DNA from: Candidatus Nanopelagicales bacterium | GTDB taxonomy: Bacteria; Actinomycetota; Actinomycetes; S36-B12 | NCBI GenBank assembly: GCA_018402075.1 | Contig: JAGYJP010000002.1 | Span: forward strand, 558,001-622,000 | Direction of reading: 5' to 3' | Length of the DNA stretch: 64,000 nt | Shown: piece after piece, positions 55,756 to 64,000 of the stretch | How positions within the stretch are numbered: position 1 is the stretch's first letter | Layout of the letters: each line of letters opens with the position of its first letter | The notes under the pieces: generated by a model | What the model saw: the letters and a program-made list of their open reading frames with translations, nothing else | What the model was told of the DNA's origin: nothing | The model's database searches: none | Position numbers and translations under genes: made by a program

Positions 55756-55800
55756 GGGCACAAGGTAGAACGGGCACAAGGTAGAACGGGCACAAGGTAG
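55756..55800. repeat. 16-bp tandem repeat, 2.8 copies
   Basis: GGGCACAAGGTAGAAC is repeated at 55756, 55772 and 55788 (the last copy 13 nt), 37 bp after the 21-bp repeats. Copies are identical. The rest of this spacer (to 55926) shows only AACCT-N6-AGGTT just before the DUF349 start; I see no gene in it. Confidence 0.9.
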
Positions 55801-55926
55801 GTTCATGTATCGGAGTTCACTCTCAGATCGAAAATCTCAGTTCAGTACTTACCCACAAAGCACGGAAAAACACTGATTTACGGCGGCAATCATCAGGGTT
55901 GCCCAACCTATTGAAAGGTTATACAG

Positions 55927-57216
55927 ATGAATGTCCACCCCACTCCGGCGTCCTTGAAACCAGTGATCCGGCCAGCCATTTCCCAGGCTTCCCGATGGGG
56001 AAGGGTGACCGATGATGGCACCGTGTATCTCAAGGCCCCTGAAGGTGAGGTGTTGGTTGGTCAATACACCGTGGGTACACCTCAAGAGGGGCTCACATTC
56101 TATGCAAGAAAATTTGACGACCTTGTTGTAGAGGTCGATATTTTGGAGTCACGCCTGAGGGACTCCAAAGTCGGCTCAGACGCGGCACAGGCCGTTCTTT
56201 CCAAGGTACGCGATTCACTCGCCACCCGCTCATTCGTTGGTGATATCGCCGGATTAGAAACCCGCTGCCTACAACTTGAGAACTTAATTGCCCGCCAACG
56301 AGAGGCTGACAAAGCCCGAAAGCAGGCACAGCGCGAGGAGTCCCGTCAACGCCGCGAGGTCTTGGTCGCCGAAGCCGAGTCCCTAGCCACATCAAAGTCT
56401 TGGAAAAGCACCACCGAACGATTCACCGCAATTGTTGAGGAGTGGAAGGCGCTACCCCGCGTTGACCGTGCGGCGGAACAGGAAATGTGGAAACGCCTCA
56501 GTTTGGCGCGGACAACATTTGACAAGAGCCGTCGAGCACATTTCCATGAACTTGACGCAGTGCGTAAAGATGCACTTTCTCGTAAGCGCGAACTGATCGC
56601 ATCGGCTCAGGCAGCTGCCTCAACCCCAGATCCCAAGGCGGGGATTAAAAAGTTCAAAGATCTAATGGCTGAGTGGAAGAAAGCGCCACGGGGCTCACGT
56701 GCCGATGAAGACAAATTGTGGAAACGATTTAAATCGGCCCAGGATGAATTCTTCACTAAACTTAAGGCTACCGAGGCCCAAGAAGACGCCAAATTGCAGG
56801 AGAACCTTCCCGCTAAAGAGGCTCTCTTGGTGCAAGCCGAATCACTGCTTCCCATTGAGGGCAAAGACCTGAAAGCCTTGAAACGATCACTCCGCGAGAT
56901 TCAATCTGCCTGGGACAAAGCCGGAGAGTTGCCCAAGGCGGATCGCGCGCGTCTTGACGGGCGACTCAAAAAAGTTGAGGATGCCATCCGAAGCGAGGAT
57001 GACAAGCAATGGAGTGCAGTTAATCCTGAAGTAATTGCCCGCGCGGCGGACACCGCAAACGCCTTTTCCGAAGGGCTGGCCCGCTACCAGCGCGAGTTAG
57101 CCCAGGCTATTTCTGATGGCGATTCCAAGAGTGTCGAAAAATTAGAGGCATCAATCAGCAATCTCAAGGCCCTTCTGGGTGCAGTGGAGAATGCAGCAAC
57201 TGCAACTCGCAAATAA
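55927..57216 (+). CDS. DUF349 domain-containing coiled-coil protein
   Basis: The 429-residue protein has a short N-terminal domain (WGRVTDDGTVYLKAPEGE), then a mainly helical region with three DUF349 repeats, marked by FTAIVEEWKALPR, FKDLMAEWKKAPRGSRADEDKLWKRF and LREIQSAWDKAGELPKADR. It is rich in Lys, Glu and Ala and predicted to be long coiled coil. Family members occur widely in actinobacteria; the function is not known, though some DUF349 proteins are linked to growth control or ribosome binding. It converges on rel with a 4-nt gap, a conserved arrangement. Confidence 0.88.
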   Translation: MNVHPTPASLKPVIRPAISQASRWGRVTDDGTVYLKAPEGEVLVGQYTVGTPQEGLTFYARKFDDLVVEVDILESRLRDSKVGSDAAQAVLSKVRDSLATRSFVGDIAGLETRCLQLENLIARQREADKARKQAQREESRQRREVLVAEAESLATSKSWKSTTERFTAIVEEWKALPRVDRAAEQEMWKRLSLARTTFDKSRRAHFHELDAVRKDALSRKRELIASAQAAASTPDPKAGIKKFKDLMAEWKKAPRGSRADEDKLWKRFKSAQDEFFTKLKATEAQEDAKLQENLPAKEALLVQAESLLPIEGKDLKALKRSLREIQSAWDKAGELPKADRARLDGRLKKVEDAIRSEDDKQWSAVNPEVIARAADTANAFSEGLARYQRELAQAISDGDSKSVEKLEASISNLKALLGAVENAATATRK

Positions 57217-57220
57217 TTCT

Positions 57221-59467
57221 CTACACCCGATAGGCGTCAAACACACCTTCCACGCCCCGGACCGCCTTCAATACCGAACCCAAATGCTTAGGATCTGCCA
57301 TCTCAAAGGTGAATCGAGATGTGGCGATTCTATCCCGCGTGGTCGCTACCGACGCATTCAGAATGTTCACATGCGTATCAGACAGGGCTTTGGTGACATC
57401 GGCCAATAATCGGGACCGATCAAGTGCTTCCACAGCAATATTGACCAAAAACACACTTTGCGGGGTGGGTGCCCATTCCACCTCCACTAATCGCTCGGGC
57501 TGGCTTTTTAGCGATTCCACATTCACGCAATCCCCCCGGTGCACTGATACACCCGAACCTCGAGTAACAAAACCAAAAATTGAGTCTCCCGGTACAGGTG
57601 TGCAGCAACGGGCTAATTTCACCCAGACATCGTCGGTGCCCTTAACCACCACGCCTACGTCATGTGTTCGTGATCGAGTGTGTGTACCAAAACTTGGGAG
57701 CATGGTTTCTGCGGTGTCGTCTGCAGCCCCATCTACACCGCCGGAGGAATCAATCAAACGGCTCACTATCGATTGGGCAGAAATTCTTCCTTCCCCGACG
57801 GACGCGTAGAGCGCCGAAACATCAGCCTGATGAAGATCTGCAGCAATGGTGAGGAGTGCTTGATTGGTCATCATGCGTTGCAGTGGCAAACCTTGTTTGC
57901 GCACAGCTCGAACTATTTGATCCTTACCGCTTTCAATGGCTTCATCGCGCCGTTCTTTGGAGTACCACGCTTTAATTTTGCTTCGAGCACGCGCTGAAGA
58001 CACGAAGTTAAGCCAGTCTCGGCTAGGGCCAGCACCTTCAGACTTTGATGTAAAAATTTCAACGACATCGCCATTGGACAGTTCTGACTCCAAAGGCACC
58101 AGTTTTCCATTGACGCGCGCACCGACACATCTGTGCCCTACTTCAGTGTGAACCGAGTAGGCGAAATCAACGGGTGTGGAACCTGCTGGGAGTGAAAATA
58201 CATCGCCCTTGGGAGTAAATATGTAGACCTCAGCGCTTCCTAAGTCATAACGCAAAGAATCAAGAAACTCACTCGGGTCAGTCGTTTCCCGCTGCCAGTC
58301 CATTAATTGCCTCAGCCAGGCAAAATCATCCATTTTGACATCGGAGCCTTGCTTGTATCGCCAGTGTGCAGCCACTCCATATTCAGAGGCTCTGTGCATC
58401 CCGTGAGTTCGAATCTGTACTTCCACCGGCTTGCCATCGGGTCCGATCACAGTTGTGTGGAGCGATTGATACATATTGAACTTAGGCATTGCGATGAAAT
58501 CCTTAAACCTACCGGGCACTGGACTCCATTTGGCATGGATAGTCCCTAGGGCGGCGTAGCAATCACGAATATCATCGACGAGTATTCGAACTCCAATCAA
58601 ATCGTAAATATCAGTGAAGTCTCTACCACGAACAATCATCTTTTGATAAATCGAATAATAATGTTTGGGACGTCCCGTCACCTGGGCTTTAATTTTGCTC
58701 TTTCGAAGATCCTCATTCAGGTGATCCACAATCACGTTGAGATTTCTTTCTCGCGACGGGGCTCTTTGCTCAACCAAACGATCTATTTCTTCAAACATTT
58801 TCGGGTGCAATGTTCCAAACGCCAAGTCTTCGAGCTCCCACTTAATCGCATTCATTCCAAGCCGGTGGGCTAGCGGGGCATATATTTCAAGCGTCTCCCG
58901 GGCTTTCTTATCTTGTTTGGCATCAGGTAGGTACCTGAGCGTGCGCATATTGTGCAAACGGTCTGCCAACTTGATCATGAGCACTCGTATGTCTCTGGCC
59001 ATGGCTACGACCATCTTTCGAACGGTTTCCGCGGCAGTAGCTTCCCCATACGTCACTTTGTCGAGTTTGGTCACACCGTCGACCAACAGGGCAATTTCGT
59101 CACCAAAGTCTTCTCTGAGTGCGTCCAGTGAGTAACCACAATCTTCTACAGTGTCATGGAGTAAGGCAGCTGCAAGCGTCGAAGACGTCATGCCCAATTC
59201 CGCAAGGATCTCGGCAACTGCAACCGGGTGGGTAATGTACGACTCACCAGATCGCCTCTTTTGTTCCCGGTGCATGTAACGAGCCGTTTCGTATGCCCGT
59301 TCGACAACTTTGGTGTCGGATTTCGGGTGGTACTTGCGCAGGGTTCTCAGCAATGGTTCAATCTCAGAGTTTCCTGACCGCGTGGTGAAACGGCCGAGCC
59401 TGGAACGCAGCCCTGTCTCCGATGCAATAATTGGTTCTTCTACGGGCGTGACAAGGTTCTCTGTCAC
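57221..59467 (-). CDS. rel: Bifunctional (p)ppGpp synthetase/hydrolase (Rel)
   Basis: The 748-residue protein has an HD hydrolase domain with the intact [10 protein letters not shown] motif, a synthetase domain with [12 protein letters not shown] and [16 protein letters not shown] (an RxKD-like motif typical of bifunctional enzymes), a TGS domain ([20 protein letters not shown]), a conserved cysteine region and a C-terminal ACT domain. It makes and degrades (p)ppGpp. The GTG start follows GGAGGTGA at 4 nt. In most actinobacteria apt lies between secF and rel; here the 66-nt gap holds no gene. Confidence 0.95.
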   Translation of the reverse strand: MTENLVTPVEEPIIASETGLRSRLGRFTTRSGNSEIEPLLRTLRKYHPKSDTKVVERAYETARYMHREQKRRSGESYITHPVAVAEILAELGMTSSTLAAALLHDTVEDCGYSLDALREDFGDEIALLVDGVTKLDKVTYGEATAAETVRKMVVAMARDIRVLMIKLADRLHNMRTLRYLPDAKQDKKARETLEIYAPLAHRLGMNAIKWELEDLAFGTLHPKMFEEIDRLVEQRAPSRERNLNVIVDHLNEDLRKSKIKAQVTGRPKHYYSIYQKMIVRGRDFTDIYDLIGVRILVDDIRDCYAALGTIHAKWSPVPGRFKDFIAMPKFNMYQSLHTTVIGPDGKPVEVQIRTHGMHRASEYGVAAHWRYKQGSDVKMDDFAWLRQLMDWQRETTDPSEFLDSLRYDLGSAEVYIFTPKGDVFSLPAGSTPVDFAYSVHTEVGHRCVGARVNGKLVPLESELSNGDVVEIFTSKSEGAGPSRDWLNFVSSARARSKIKAWYSKERRDEAIESGKDQIVRAVRKQGLPLQRMMTNQALLTIAADLHQADVSALYASVGEGRISAQSIVSRLIDSSGGVDGAADDTAETMLPSFGTHTRSRTHDVGVVVKGTDDVWVKLARCCTPVPGDSIFGFVTRGSGVSVHRGDCVNVESLKSQPERLVEVEWAPTPQSVFLVNIAVEALDRSRLLADVTKALSDTHVNILNASVATTRDRIATSRFTFEMADPKHLGSVLKAVRGVEGVFDAYRV

Positions 59468-59533
59468 GTTGTCACCTCCCCGCTCCCAGGCATCAGAAAG
59501 AATGTATGGACTCCCGGACTAATTCTACGTTCA

Positions 59534-60643
59534 CTAGCCTTTTTTGCGCTTTGATCGGGGCTGCCTTCGAGGTTGATTTCTCTCGATCACTGCACTTTCG
59601 CTTACCAATATGACATCGAGCGAGTCGGGATCAACATCGGAAACTTCAATTGCACCAGCTTCAGCGGCCTTCTTAGCCACCTGAATCCTCCGCGATTTAA
59701 CTCGGGTTGCCAGCGATTTCATTTCGGGGGTTGCGGACTTTAATTGCGCGAGCACAGGTGTGGCAAGGAATATTGAGGAATAGGTTCCCACAACCATTCC
59801 TATGCCCAAAGCGACAGCTAAGTCGAGCAGTGTCCCCGCACCCAGAATGTATGCTCCCACAAAAATAATCGCAACAATGGGTAACAACGCCACGATGGAC
59901 GTATTGATTGATCGAACCACCGTTTGGTTAACTGCAAGGTTGGCCGCCTCGTCATAGGTCAAAATTGATTGACCTGTAATACCTCGGGTGTTTTCCTTCA
60001 CTTTGTCGAAAACAACAACTGTGTCGTACAGCGAATAACCAAGAATTGTCAAAAAGCCAATGACCGTAGCTGGTGTCACTTCTAAGCCGGTAAGAGAGTA
60101 AATGCCAATGGTAATGACCATATCGTGAACCAACGCAATCATTGCTGCAACAGCCATGCGCCAATGGAAATATATTGTCATGAATAAGGTTACGAGAATT
60201 AAGAAGACACCTAAGCCCTGAAGAGCCTTCTTTGAGATTTCCGCACCCCACGTGGGACCCACTACTTGGAATTTGATTTGGTCGGGCGTTGTGCCACAGG
60301 CCTCGGACAACACGGCAGCCAATTCCTCGGACTGATCCGGTGTCAATGTCTCCGTCTGCACTCGAATAATTCCTGACCCTGACTGAGTCACGATTGTCTG
60401 TGCCCCAGTGAGTGATTCGGAAGTGTTTCGCGCTTCCTCTACCGAACAGGTGGCGTTTGGAATCGTGTAATCAGCTCCGCCTTTAAATTCAATACCCAGA
60501 TTGAGACCTTTAAATACAAGTCCACCAATGCTAATCAGCAGCAAGATGGCACTGAGGGTGTACCAAGTCTTTTTTCTCGCGATGAAGTTATATGAAATAT
60601 CCCCGCGATATAGGCGTTGTCCAATTGTCCCCATTTTGCTCAT
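59534..60643 (-). CDS. secF: Protein translocase subunit SecF
   Basis: The 369-residue protein has six membrane segments and the SecF pattern (NLGIEFKGGADYTI near 70, VIGFLTILGYSLYDTVVVFDKVKEN near 195). It uses the proton gradient with SecD to pull preproteins outward. The C-terminal tail is basic (QPRRQPRSKRKKG). The ATG overlaps the secD stop (ATGA). Confidence 0.95.
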   Translation of the reverse strand: MSKMGTIGQRLYRGDISYNFIARKKTWYTLSAILLLISIGGLVFKGLNLGIEFKGGADYTIPNATCSVEEARNTSESLTGAQTIVTQSGSGIIRVQTETLTPDQSEELAAVLSEACGTTPDQIKFQVVGPTWGAEISKKALQGLGVFLILVTLFMTIYFHWRMAVAAMIALVHDMVITIGIYSLTGLEVTPATVIGFLTILGYSLYDTVVVFDKVKENTRGITGQSILTYDEAANLAVNQTVVRSINTSIVALLPIVAIIFVGAYILGAGTLLDLAVALGIGMVVGTYSSIFLATPVLAQLKSATPEMKSLATRVKSRRIQVAKKAAEAGAIEVSDVDPDSLDVILVSESAVIERNQPRRQPRSKRKKG

Positions 60644-62277
60644 GTGAGCGCCTCTCTTCGTTTACGCCTAGATTGGCCCGCCATAGCATCAGCCACACTG
60701 ATTCCGCCCAAACGCTCTGGATCCAGACCCGTCCAACGGGATCCACGCTGCATGAATTTCGATCTGCCAAGTAGAACAACGACTGGATGCGTGAACCAAA
60801 AAGCGATCATGATGTCCATGAGAGTCGTGAGTCCGAGGACGAACGCAAACCCCCGCACGCTGCCCACGGATAGCAAATACAGAACGGCAGCAATCAGAAG
60901 AGAAATGAAGTCTGCCGCGAGGAGGGTGCGACGGGCCCTTATCCATCCCGAATCACAGGCCTGTCGCAGAGATTTTCCATCGCGTATTTCGTCGCGTATT
61001 CGTTCGAAATACACAATGAATGAATCAGCCGTTACTCCAATTGCAATCACCGCACCCGCAACACCTGCCAAACTCAGAGTTAGCCCCACGGTCTTGCTAA
61101 GAACAATGAAGATGAAGTAGGTCATTGATCCCGCAACAATCAAACTCACTGCCGCTACGATGCCCAAAACTCGATAATAAAAGAGCAAATAGAGAGTAAC
61201 GAGAATCAAGCCGATGCCACCTGCAATCAGCCCTGCTTCAAGCTGATCACGACCAACCGTTGGCGAGATCGTCGTGATATCCACAGGTTCCAAAGTCACC
61301 GGCAACGCGCCATAGCGCAACACATTGGCAAGATCACGGGCTTCCTGTGCGGTGAAATCTCCCTCAATAGAAGCCTGACCTCCCAAGATTGCTTCATTGA
61401 ATCGAGGCGCGGAAACGACCACACCGTCAAGAACAATGGCGAAGGCATTACATGGGCTTTGGCCTGCACCACACTCGGGAAGCGCAGTCAACTCCGTTGA
61501 AGCTTGTGCCAGCGCTGAAGCACCCTCTGAATCGAATTCGAGGTTTACTACCCAGCCCACTCCACCTTGCGGGAGTTCCGCCGTTGCATCAACGACATTT
61601 GTCCCCTGAATGAATGCCGGCTGAAGCGAGTACTTGGAGGACCCCGTCTGTTCACATGTACCGAGCCAGAGTTCCGGGTTATCTGGCGTGCCTCCGGAAA
61701 AATTCAATGGGTCAAGGCAATTGAGCGCATTCACTTCAGCTTCAAATTCAGGAGTATTGCTGGCTGCCTGTACCAACTCGGGTGCAGTGTCCGAAGATAC
61801 TGAATCTGCGGCTCCAGCGTCACTCGAAGCATTGCCATTCGAATCTGCAGCAGATGATTCGTCATCTACGGAGGCAACCGGGCTCGGCGCAAGAACACTC
61901 CAAACAGGGCGAAAATTGAGAAGTGCCGTCTGCTGAACTAGTTCCACCAGACGTTCTTGATTTTCTCCAGGTACCGACACCACAATGGCTGCATCATTAC
62001 CGGAGCCCGCAGTGGTGACTTCAGATTCCACTACACCCAGACTGTCCACCCGGGCTCTCAGAATCTCCACCGTTTGAGACAATTGATCATCGGTGATTTC
62101 AGCACCTTCAACTACCGGTGTGGGGATCAAAATGATCTGGGTTCCACCTTGAAGGTCAAGACCCAATTTCACCGATGAATCGGTGCCTGGAAAAAACGCC
62201 CACATGCTGAAGCCCACCAAAACGACGAGGAGAGCCGACAGTAAGCGCCAAGGCCTAGTCTTAATCGGTGTAGCCAC
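60640..62277 (-). CDS. secD: Protein translocase subunit SecD
   Basis: The 545-residue protein has an N-terminal membrane segment with the following motif LGLDLQGGTQIIL, a large extracytoplasmic P1 domain that contains a serine/alanine/aspartate-rich low-complexity insert (about 135-165), and five C-terminal membrane spans with AIGVTADSFIVYFERIRDE. The GTG start has GAGGAG 4 nt upstream. It forms SecDF with SecF. Confidence 0.95.
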   Translation of the reverse strand: MATPIKTRPWRLLSALLVVLVGFSMWAFFPGTDSSVKLGLDLQGGTQIILIPTPVVEGAEITDDQLSQTVEILRARVDSLGVVESEVTTAGSGNDAAIVVSVPGENQERLVELVQQTALLNFRPVWSVLAPSPVASVDDESSAADSNGNASSDAGAADSVSSDTAPELVQAASNTPEFEAEVNALNCLDPLNFSGGTPDNPELWLGTCEQTGSSKYSLQPAFIQGTNVVDATAELPQGGVGWVVNLEFDSEGASALAQASTELTALPECGAGQSPCNAFAIVLDGVVVSAPRFNEAILGGQASIEGDFTAQEARDLANVLRYGALPVTLEPVDITTISPTVGRDQLEAGLIAGGIGLILVTLYLLFYYRVLGIVAAVSLIVAGSMTYFIFIVLSKTVGLTLSLAGVAGAVIAIGVTADSFIVYFERIRDEIRDGKSLRQACDSGWIRARRTLLAADFISLLIAAVLYLLSVGSVRGFAFVLGLTTLMDIMIAFWFTHPVVVLLGRSKFMQRGSRWTGLDPERLGGISVADAMAGQSRRKRREALT

Positions 62278-62350
62278 GAAACTCCTCTGAGGTTGAACTG
62301 CACATCAGCAGCGCTAAAAGACGAAAAATTTAATGCATGGGCACTGAAAT

Positions 62351-62638
62351 CTACTCAGGGAGCTCAATCTCTTCGATTGCCGGGGGCGTAATCACTTTGG
62401 ATACGGCCGCTGGAAGGATCCTAATCACGGTCCCAGGACTTATTTCCAGCAAAAGCTCCTCTTCGGATGCGCTACGAACCGTTCCGAAAATACCTGCTGT
62501 TGTCATAACTTCTGTGCCCGCGGTGACACTAGCCACCAATGCGGCCTGAGCCTTTTGCCGATTCTTCTGTGGGCGGATCAGTAGAAAATAGAAAGCAACC
62601 ACGAGAAGTAGCAGTGGTGCAAGGCCAAGTAGATCCAT
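62351..62638 (-). CDS. yajC: Preprotein translocase subunit YajC
   Basis: The 95-residue protein has one N-terminal membrane segment (LLGLAPLLLLVVAFYFLLIR) followed by RPQKNRQK and the conserved GTEVMTTAGIFGTV. YajC associates with SecDF. AAGGA 5 nt before the ATG is a good ribosome-binding site. It lies 73 nt upstream of secD. Confidence 0.94.
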   Translation of the reverse strand: MDLLGLAPLLLLVVAFYFLLIRPQKNRQKAQAALVASVTAGTEVMTTAGIFGTVRSASEEELLLEISPGTVIRILPAAVSKVITPPAIEEIELPE

Positions 62639-62706
62639 GTGATTCCTTCATGTGTGGGGGCGGTGGCCCTGATCGAGATTCGTAAGGGTAACGATAACCC
62701 TCCGAG

Positions 62707-63729
62707 TTACAGGTCCAACATCTCCTGTGCAGTTTTCGGTGCCGAAAGCCCCAGATGCCGCCACGCTGAAGGTGTTGCCACCCTTCCCCGCGGAGTCCTC
62801 GTGAGCAGCCCTAACCGCACAAGAAATGGCTCTGATACCGATTCGATTGTTTCCGGTTCCTCGGCAACGGCCACGGCCAGTGTGGACAATCCCACAGGTC
62901 CCCCATTAAATCTTTCGATTATCGCCACTAGAACAGCTCGGTCGATTCGATCAAGCCCGAGGTGGTCCACTTCGTACAATTCGAGCGCGGATTTGGCTGA
63001 CGCTAAATCCACCACGCCAGATCCATGTACCTGTGCCCAATCCCTAACCCTTCGCAGCAATCTGTTAGCGATTCGTGGGGTGCCACGACATCGACCTGCC
63101 AACTCTGTCGCTCCGTCTGACGTTAACTCAACTCCCAATAGCTGTGCGCTACGGGCGATGATCACTTCTAAATCAGACGTGTCATAAAAATCTAGGTGAG
63201 CGGTAAACCCAAAACGGTCTCGCAATGGTGAAGGCAATAATCCGGCCCTTGTCGTTGCCCCCACTAACGTGAATGGCTCGATATCGAGTGGGATCGCTGT
63301 CGCACCGGGCCCTTTCCCCACAATGACATCGACTCGGAAGTCTTCCATGGCCAGATATAACATTTCCTCCGCAGCACGAGCGGTCCGGTGGATTTCATCG
63401 AGAAAAAGAACTTCGCCCGACTGAAGGCTTGATAGAACGGCGGCGACATCGCCGGCATGCTGTAAGGCAGGACCTGATGTCATGCGCACGGGTGCACCGA
63501 GTTCGGCGGCGATGATCGTGGCCAACGTGGTCTTCCCTAACCCCGGAGGCCCACTGAGCAAAACGTGATCAGCTACCCCCTGCCTTCTATTTGCGGCCTC
63601 CAGAACAAGACCTAATTGCGCCTTTACCCTGTCCTGACCAATAAATTCGGCCAATGTTTTTGGACGAAGGGCGCCTTCTACAGCTGAATCATCAGGAAAA
63701 GCCTGATCAAAAACTACCGACTCGCTCAT
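62707..63729 (-). CDS. ruvB: Holliday junction branch migration ATPase RuvB
   Basis: The 340-residue AAA+ protein has Walker [10 protein letters not shown], Walker [19 protein letters not shown], the sensor block [20 protein letters not shown] and a C-terminal winged helix with [18 protein letters not shown]. It drives branch migration with RuvA. The ATG overlaps the ruvA stop (ATGA). Confidence 0.97.
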   Translation of the reverse strand: MSESVVFDQAFPDDSAVEGALRPKTLAEFIGQDRVKAQLGLVLEAANRRQGVADHVLLSGPPGLGKTTLATIIAAELGAPVRMTSGPALQHAGDVAAVLSSLQSGEVLFLDEIHRTARAAEEMLYLAMEDFRVDVIVGKGPGATAIPLDIEPFTLVGATTRAGLLPSPLRDRFGFTAHLDFYDTSDLEVIIARSAQLLGVELTSDGATELAGRCRGTPRIANRLLRRVRDWAQVHGSGVVDLASAKSALELYEVDHLGLDRIDRAVLVAIIERFNGGPVGLSTLAVAVAEEPETIESVSEPFLVRLGLLTRTPRGRVATPSAWRHLGLSAPKTAQEMLDL

Positions 63730-64000
63730 GAGCGATCCAGGGAACGAAGGGCCTCTTTGAGGAGTGCGCTGATATCGGGAAGTTCTTCTCCCACCATGTC
63801 AGGAAATTTTTCTGCAACGCGATCCATTGCCAGGTCCGCCTCACGGGGATTCCATCCGAGTGAAGCCAAGGCGGAGCCAACCGCGACTCGCCATGAGGTA
63901 GGTAGAGATTGCGAACGAGTAGCACCACCCATGTCGACGATCCCAATTTTGTCCTTGAGTTCGAGAACCATGCGCGATGCGCCCTTGGCGCCAATTCCAG
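63726..64000 (-). CDS. ruvA: Holliday junction binding protein RuvA, C-terminal part (runs off the window)
   Basis: The reverse-strand frame open to the window edge begins [19 protein letters not shown], the second helix-hairpin-helix of RuvA domain II, and ends with the RuvB-binding domain III ([20 protein letters not shown]). About 91 residues are visible; the OB domain is outside. A downstream ATG at 63971 is inside the gene and is not the start. Confidence 0.93.
   Translation of the reverse strand, partial: GIGAKGASRMVLELKDKIGIVDMGGATRSQSLPTSWRVAVGSALASLGWNPREADLAMDRVAEKFPDMVGEELPDISALLKEALRSLDRS

Overview
The window is a gene-dense, mostly core-genome stretch from an actinobacterium (class Actinomycetes). 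The lineage call rests on marker genes and gene order: the RNA polymerase-binding protein RbpA, the developmental regulator WhiA next to yvcK-rapZ-uvrC, the G6PDH partner OpcA beside zwf, an ANTAR-output response regulator (PdtaR type), an S1-coaE-uvrB order, and the aroQ-aroB-aroK-aroC-A24 peptidase-aroE-mltG-ruvX-alaS order. Base composition is moderate for this phylum. Intergenic spaces are very short and several genes that usually sit in these clusters are absent, which suggests a streamlined small-genome lineage such as the planktonic freshwater actinobacteria. That last step is inference; I cannot place the genus.

Layout. 1-929: start of sufB and the whole sufR (Fe-S cluster biogenesis and its repressor). 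1079-2726: a two-gene ABC-2 exporter. 2736-4563: heme A synthesis (ctaA, ctaB, convergent). 4659-10990: pentose phosphate operon tkt-tal-zwf-opcA-pgl. 10987-14702: rbpA, secG and glycolytic tpiA-pgk-gap. 14815-19612: whiA-yvcK-rapZ-uvrC. 19683-31608: a Rieske lipoprotein, uvrA, two hydrolase/transporter genes, uvrB, coaE, rpsA and polA. 31670-37809: a hotdog thioesterase and a complete branched-chain amino acid ABC importer (livH, livM, livG, livF on +, livK on -, sharing a bidirectional terminator). 38027-39329: pdtaR, a tRNA-Leu and a lipoprotein. 39338-46690: nusB-efp, the shikimate genes, a prepilin peptidase, mltG and ruvX. 46693-54758: alaS, rarA, aspS, hisS and a glyoxalase-like hydrolase. 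54846-57216: a membrane-anchored cyclophilin and a DUF349 protein. 57221-64000: rel, secF, secD, yajC, ruvB and the 3' part of ruvA.

How it works together: the window couples central carbon flow (glycolysis plus oxidative and non-oxidative pentose phosphate), aromatic amino acid precursor synthesis, terminal-oxidase heme maturation, nucleotide excision repair (uvrA, uvrB, uvrC, polA) and recombination (ruvAB, rarA), tRNA charging (Ala, Asp, His), the stringent response, and the SecDF-YajC/SecG accessory translocation proteins. I see no prophage, insertion sequence, CRISPR array or toxin/defence island.

The points I consider most worth a second look are: a LivH permease that carries a signal peptide and an extracytoplasmic beta-sandwich-like domain in front of the permease; a recurring leaderless promoter layout in which a TANNNT-type hexamer sits exactly 6 nt before start codons without a Shine-Dalgarno; a tRNA-Leu(CAA) with only a 5-nt variable loop; a CAAC-N6-GTTG SufR operator touching the sufR start codon; and two tandem six-codon mini-ORFs linking aroC to aroK by successive ATGA overlaps. 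I did not find a clearly new multi-gene system.
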